Part shown: positions 34,706-38,266 of the stretch, piece by piece
How the letters are laid out: every line of letters starts with the position of its first letter
Position numbering within the stretch: the first letter of the stretch is position 1
Origin: Tannerellaceae bacterium
Lineage (GTDB): Bacteria > Bacteroidota > Bacteroidia > Bacteroidales > Tannerellaceae
Assembly: GCA_021201295.1 (NCBI GenBank)
Contig: JAJQFE010000049.1
Location: 1 to 38,266 of the forward strand
DNA length: 38,266 bases
Reading direction: 5' to 3'
The notes under the pieces: model-generated
Told to the model about the DNA's origin: nothing
The model's input: only the letters and a program-made list of their open reading frames with translations
Database searches by the model: none
Program-made: the position numbers and the translations under genes

Positions 34706-35380
34706 TTATCTCAGGTTTACGACCTCCACACCGGGAAAGTCAGCTTTATTAAAAACAAAATAAGCATCCGGTTGGTTGACACTGGTTTGAAGCCGGCCGA
34801 TATGGATCGTACTGCTGACCTCATTTTTCATCAATACGGTTATTTTAACAGGCAGGCCGGACATCTTTTCCACCTGAATCTCCACGTTCAGGATATCTCC
34901 CTTCTTTTTAGGAGTCAGTTCAATATCATAGGCCGCCCGGCTGTTAGCCGAAGTGCTTTCACCCTTGTACACCGGAGTAAAGCTATCCGCATAGCTCCCC
35001 AGTAAAACAGCCGGATTGGTGAACTGCAGTTCTTCCCCGGTAGGTGTCGTGACATTCACTTCATCCGTACGGTCTATATAGGTCCACATCGTTTTTCCGT
35101 CATACCAGACCTGCATATCCGGAGTTTTCAGTGTAAACTTATCCCCCTTTATATCAATCGTTCCCTCTAAGCTTTCTGCATAGCCCTGCTGCGGGGAACG
35201 GGTGTACATCGTAAAAGCCGCCTTTACCCCCTGGGCATGCTCGTAGGCGTTAGCCGCTTTATCCAATATACCGGCAGGATCCTGGGCATTAGCTGCCGTG
35301 TATCCCAAAAACAGGATCTGCACGACGATCACCATCCAGATCACGGCCCGTACTATTTTTACTTTTTGTTCTGTAGTCAT
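34706..35380 (-). CDS. LolA-like outer-membrane lipoprotein carrier
   Basis: Periplasmic LolA-family protein, 224 residues, that shuttles lipoproteins from the inner to the outer membrane. An N-terminal hydrophobic segment (IVRAVIWMVIVVQILFLGYTAANA) serves as the signal. The body has the beta-half-barrel pattern typical of LolA: GTIDIKGDKFTLKTPDMQVWYDGKTMWTY, NPAVLLGSY, and YDIELTPKKKGDILNVEIQV. It lies ten bases downstream of ftsK, the usual partner in Bacteroidota, so co-expression is expected. The symbol is left out because several LolA-like paralogues can exist. Confidence 0.88.
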   Translation of the reverse strand: MTTEQKVKIVRAVIWMVIVVQILFLGYTAANAQDPAGILDKAANAYEHAQGVKAAFTMYTRSPQQGYAESLEGTIDIKGDKFTLKTPDMQVWYDGKTMWTYIDRTDEVNVTTPTGEELQFTNPAVLLGSYADSFTPVYKGESTSANSRAAYDIELTPKKKGDILNVEIQVEKMSGLPVKITVLMKNEVSSTIHIGRLQTSVNQPDAYFVFNKADFPGVEVVNLR

Positions 35381-35390
35381 ACATCCATTT

Positions 35391-37904
35391 TTATTTCAAC
35401 GAATTCAATAGCTGTTCCAGGCTGTATTCATCCTGGATCAGCACCTGGCGTGCCTTGCTTCCTTCAAAAGGACCCACGATCCCGGCAGCTTCCAGCTGGT
35501 CCATCAAACGGCCTGCACGGTTGTAACCGATAGCAAACTTACGCTGGATCAGCGACGTGGAACCCTGTTGCTGGATCACGATCAGGCGGGCAGCCTCATC
35601 AAACAACGGATCCCAGTCAGACAGGTCCACAGCACCCGGACTGTTGTCACCACTCCCTTCTCTCACAAATTCAGGAAGCTGGAAGGCAGTCGGATAGCCG
35701 GCCTGTTTCCCGATGGAAGCAGCCACCTGTTCCACCTCCGGCGTGTCCACAAAGGCACATTGCACCCGGATCATGTCACTGCCCTGTGAGAACAGCAGGT
35801 CACCCCGGCCGATCAGCTGGTTGGCACCCGGTGAATCCAGGATCGTACGTGAGTCGATCATAGAAGAGACCCGGAAAGCCATACGGGCCGGGAAGTTCGC
35901 TTTGATCGTTCCCGTAATGATATTGGTCGACGGACGTTGCGTCGCAATGATCATATGGATACCTACCGCACGTGCTTTCTGGGCAATACGAGCAATCGGT
36001 AACTCTATCTCTTTGCCGGCTGTCATGATCAGGTCACCAAACTCATCAATGATCACCACAATATACGGCATAAACTTATGACCCTTCTCCGGGTTCAGCT
36101 GCCGGCTGATAAACTTGGCATTATATTCCTTGATGTTACGGGTATGCGCTTTCATCAGCAGGTCATACCGGTTATCCATTTCCTTACAAAGGGAATTCAA
36201 CGTCTGGATCACTTTCGTAAAGTCCGTAATGATCGGCTTGTCCGTATCCGGAAGCATCGCCAGGTAATGGCGTTCTATATCCGCATAAATACTGAACTCC
36301 ACCATCTTCGGGTCCACCAGGACAAACTTAAGCTCCGACGGATGCTTCTTATAGAGCAACGAAGTAATGATCGCATTCAAACCGACCGATTTCCCCTGCC
36401 CGGTCGCACCCGCTACCAGCAGGTGAGGCATTTTACACAGGTCAAACATAAAGATCTCATTCGTGATCGTTTTCCCTAACGCTACCGGCAGGTCATACTT
36501 ACACTCCTGGAATTTCCTGGAACCGATCACCGAATGCATCGAAACGATCTGGGCATCCTTGTTCGGCACTTCAATACCAATCGTCCCTTTTCCCGGCATC
36601 GGAGCAATAATACGGATCCCCAGGGCTGACAGGCTCAACGCAATGTCATCTTCCAGATTCCGTATTTTAGAGATCCGGACCCCTACATCCGGCACCACCT
36701 CATACAAGGTAATGGTCGGACCCACCGTGGCTTTGATGGAAGCAATCCCGATCCCGAAGTTCTCCAGCGTCTGCTTGATCCGCTTCTGGTTAGCCGTCTG
36801 TTCATCCATATCCACCTGATGGTCGCCCGTATCATATTTCTGAAGCAGGTCCACCGAAGGATTCCGGAATCCGGACAGATCCAGTTTCGGGTCATAATCA
36901 CCCAGGGCAGACCCGTCAAACACTTCATCATCACCCTGTGGAATCTCCACCGTAAAAACAGGCTCATCCTCTTCCGGCTCTTCCGCTTTTCCTTCTAACA
37001 CCTCAGGAGCCTGATATGTTTCTTCTTCCGCCGGAATGGTGACTTCAAACCCGTCATCCTCCCCGGCTGTGGCATAGAGGTCTTCCCCCATGGAAGCCAC
37101 CGAAAAGGGTTCATCCGCTATCCCGGCCTTCTCCAGCTCCTTCTCCGTATCAAAATAGTCCTCCGGCTCCGGTTGCTTCCGGTTCGTCTTTTTTCGGAGA
37201 GAAACCTCTTCCTCCTCCGGCTCCCCCTCCTCATCTGTTATCTCTTCTTCCTCTTCCTCTTTTCTGCTCCTTTTCACCCAGCCAAATGTCAGGAGATGCT
37301 GCAGGAAAGGAATGGTTTTAGGGGAAGAAAAGATGGCAATGATCAGGAAAGATCCGGCCAACAGCAGGATCATCCCCGGAGTCCCTATATTGTTGATCAT
37401 CATTTCCGAAAGGTAATAGCCATGTTCCCCTCCCAGGTAAATGAACGTATCCTCATAGCCATGAATAAATACAAACGCAAAAAACAGCGACCCCCAGATC
37501 AGCATCGAAGCCGAAAAAAGGAAACGTTTCAGCAGGTTCACCCTTTTCAGGTTCATCAGTTTCACCCCGACCGACCCTAAAAAGAACAGGATCATAAACG
37601 AAGAAATCCCAAACCAGCGGTTCATCAGCAGGTCAGACAGATACGCCCCCCGCACACCCGTCCAGTTGGCCACTACGCCCCTCCGGGTCACCAGGTCCGC
37701 CAGGGGAATATTTTCGATCTTACTCTGGTCTGCCCCTCCGGTAAAAAAGAAAGAGATCAGTGCCAGTCCCGTATATAAAGTGAGGATAGAAATGATCAGC
37801 CCGGTAATAAAACGGGTGCGTTTATTAGAAAAAAATGCTTTCACCGCTTCCCACTTCTCCCCGCTCTTACTACTTCCTTTCGTAGTACTATTTTTTTTAG
37901 CCAT
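35391..37904 (-). CDS. ftsK: DNA translocase FtsK
   Basis: Septum-located DNA pump that clears and aligns chromosome termini during division; 837 residues. Four N-terminal membrane helices (about 30-190) are followed by a short, highly acidic linker (about 205-330, KEEEEEEITDEEGEPEEEEV). The alpha/beta motor domain has Walker A GATGQGKS (about 499-506) and Walker B VVIIDEFGDL (about 615-620). The winged-helix gamma domain (about 765-837, ARLIVIQQQGSTSLIQRKF to EQLLNSLK) reads KOPS-like sites. First gene of the minus-strand cluster with lolA-like, trxB, GDPD and the glycosidase pseudogene. Confidence 0.96.
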   Translation of the reverse strand: MAKKNSTTKGSSKSGEKWEAVKAFFSNKRTRFITGLIISILTLYTGLALISFFFTGGADQSKIENIPLADLVTRRGVVANWTGVRGAYLSDLLMNRWFGISSFMILFFLGSVGVKLMNLKRVNLLKRFLFSASMLIWGSLFFAFVFIHGYEDTFIYLGGEHGYYLSEMMINNIGTPGMILLLAGSFLIIAIFSSPKTIPFLQHLLTFGWVKRSRKEEEEEEITDEEGEPEEEEVSLRKKTNRKQPEPEDYFDTEKELEKAGIADEPFSVASMGEDLYATAGEDDGFEVTIPAEEETYQAPEVLEGKAEEPEEDEPVFTVEIPQGDDEVFDGSALGDYDPKLDLSGFRNPSVDLLQKYDTGDHQVDMDEQTANQKRIKQTLENFGIGIASIKATVGPTITLYEVVPDVGVRISKIRNLEDDIALSLSALGIRIIAPMPGKGTIGIEVPNKDAQIVSMHSVIGSRKFQECKYDLPVALGKTITNEIFMFDLCKMPHLLVAGATGQGKSVGLNAIITSLLYKKHPSELKFVLVDPKMVEFSIYADIERHYLAMLPDTDKPIITDFTKVIQTLNSLCKEMDNRYDLLMKAHTRNIKEYNAKFISRQLNPEKGHKFMPYIVVIIDEFGDLIMTAGKEIELPIARIAQKARAVGIHMIIATQRPSTNIITGTIKANFPARMAFRVSSMIDSRTILDSPGANQLIGRGDLLFSQGSDMIRVQCAFVDTPEVEQVAASIGKQAGYPTAFQLPEFVREGSGDNSPGAVDLSDWDPLFDEAARLIVIQQQGSTSLIQRKFAIGYNRAGRLMDQLEAAGIVGPFEGSKARQVLIQDEYSLEQLLNSLK

Positions 37905-37968
37905 ATAGATTGTTCATTATTAGCAACCGGAAAAATCTCTACCCGTGATATTCCCGCTGTAAGACATG

Positions 37969-37976
37969 CAAAGTTA
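37969..37976 (-). promoter_or_regulatory. -7 promoter element of ftsK
   Basis: TAACTTTG on the minus strand, about 65 bases before the ftsK ATG. No clear -33 element is visible. Confidence 0.55.
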
Positions 37977-38084
37977 ATCAGAATAATTGAAAAATCATAT
38001 GGAGTTTATGGATCTCCTGAGAAAGAAAAACTATTTTTGGGGTTCATGGACAGGAATCCTTTCAATAGCCGGCAGGAATAGCTG

Positions 38085-38216
38085 TCGTTTTCCGCAGGGC
38101 CGGTTGTCAACGCCCGCAGGGGGAGTCATGCTCCTCCGCAGGGATAGTCGGACTTAGCTCTGCGGACATTCACAACGCTCCCTGCGGAAACGGATGGCTT
38201 GCCCTGCGGATTCCGG
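38085..38216. repeat. Symmetric 22-bp periodic array of CCGCAGGG motifs
   Basis: CCGCAGGG occurs at 38092, 38114 and 38136, then its reverse complement at 38158 (CTCTGCGG), 38180 and 38202 (CCCTGCGG). All six are exactly 22 bp apart, and the whole array is an inverted repeat centred at 38150.5. Flanking bases vary, except that unit 1 and the reverse of unit 5 share 17 of 22 bases. No gene is seen between 37905 and 38266 otherwise. Confidence 0.82.
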
Positions 38217-38266
38217 TGGAGAGCCTGGATAGTATACGTATCAGCCGGACTTAATATACTTATTAG

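Noticed and set aside
37173-37580. Plus-strand 135-codon frame opposite ftsK
   Set aside because: It comes from the low-complexity acidic linker and membrane region of ftsK read in reverse.
38085-38216. CRISPR array
   Set aside because: The eight-base motif repeats at 22 bp but reverses orientation half-way, the intervening bases are only 14 long, and no cas gene is present.

Overview
The window reads as a chromosomal segment of a gut-type Bacteroidota, order Bacteroidales. The evidence is the promoter grammar (repeated TAnnTTTG -7 elements with almost no sigma70-like -35/-10 boxes), many SC-lipobox lipoproteins, a TonB-dependent receptor with an N-terminal carboxypeptidase-like domain, an ECF sigma factor paired with an outer-membrane-barrel anti-sigma protein, and the Bacteroidales versions of PheT, TrmD, ClpB and FtsK. 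A Parabacteroides-like (Tannerellaceae) origin is possible, but that is an impression and not a demonstrated placement.

Layout. 1-6.1 kb: tail of a broken GRP-type sugar transporter, a sugar O-acetyltransferase, a ppk-ppx polyphosphate operon in which both genes are disrupted, a WbuC-type cupin and a class I fructose-bisphosphate aldolase. 6.4-9.0 kb: clpB. 9.2-14.2 kb: an accessory block with an OmpR-type response regulator, a frameshifted histidine kinase, a MITE-like element, a disrupted radical SAM gene, a flavodoxin, a small membrane protein and an SdhC-like cytochrome b without sdhAB. 14.4-16.5 kb: yaaA, a 22-bp palindromic repeat array and a broken beta-propeller gene. 16.6-20.8 kb: yebC and pheT, divergent from trmD. 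20.8-28.1 kb: a DUF4595-like lipoprotein, a GH3 beta-xylosidase/glucosidase lipoprotein, then an ECF sigma factor, a dual-membrane-spanning anti-sigma factor and two related lipoproteins. 28.2-31.4 kb: a metal-linked operon (Cys/His-rich protein, TonB receptor, HMA protein). 31.4-37.9 kb: a dense minus-strand cluster ftsK, lolA-like, trxB, GDPD and a broken GHL10 glycosidase-like gene. The last 360 bases hold a second 22-bp periodic palindromic array.

Three regulatory themes stand out. (1) Both the response-regulator promoter and the radical SAM promoter carry tandem 11-bp CTTAAG boxes ending exactly 22 bp before a TAnnTTTG element, so the two-component system probably controls itself and the redox cluster. 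(2) The sigma/anti-sigma/lipoprotein locus has the architecture of the Das-Dma-NigD vesiculation regulators described in Bacteroides. (3) Two intergenic arrays of unrelated sequence share an exact or near-exact 22-bp period built from palindromic motifs.

Eight genes carry lesions: eight frameshifts, seven of them in homopolymers, plus four in-frame stops. None of the core genes (clpB, pheT, trmD, trxB, ftsK, fbaB) is affected. I read this mainly as real gene decay, but base-calling error at homopolymers cannot be excluded from sequence alone.
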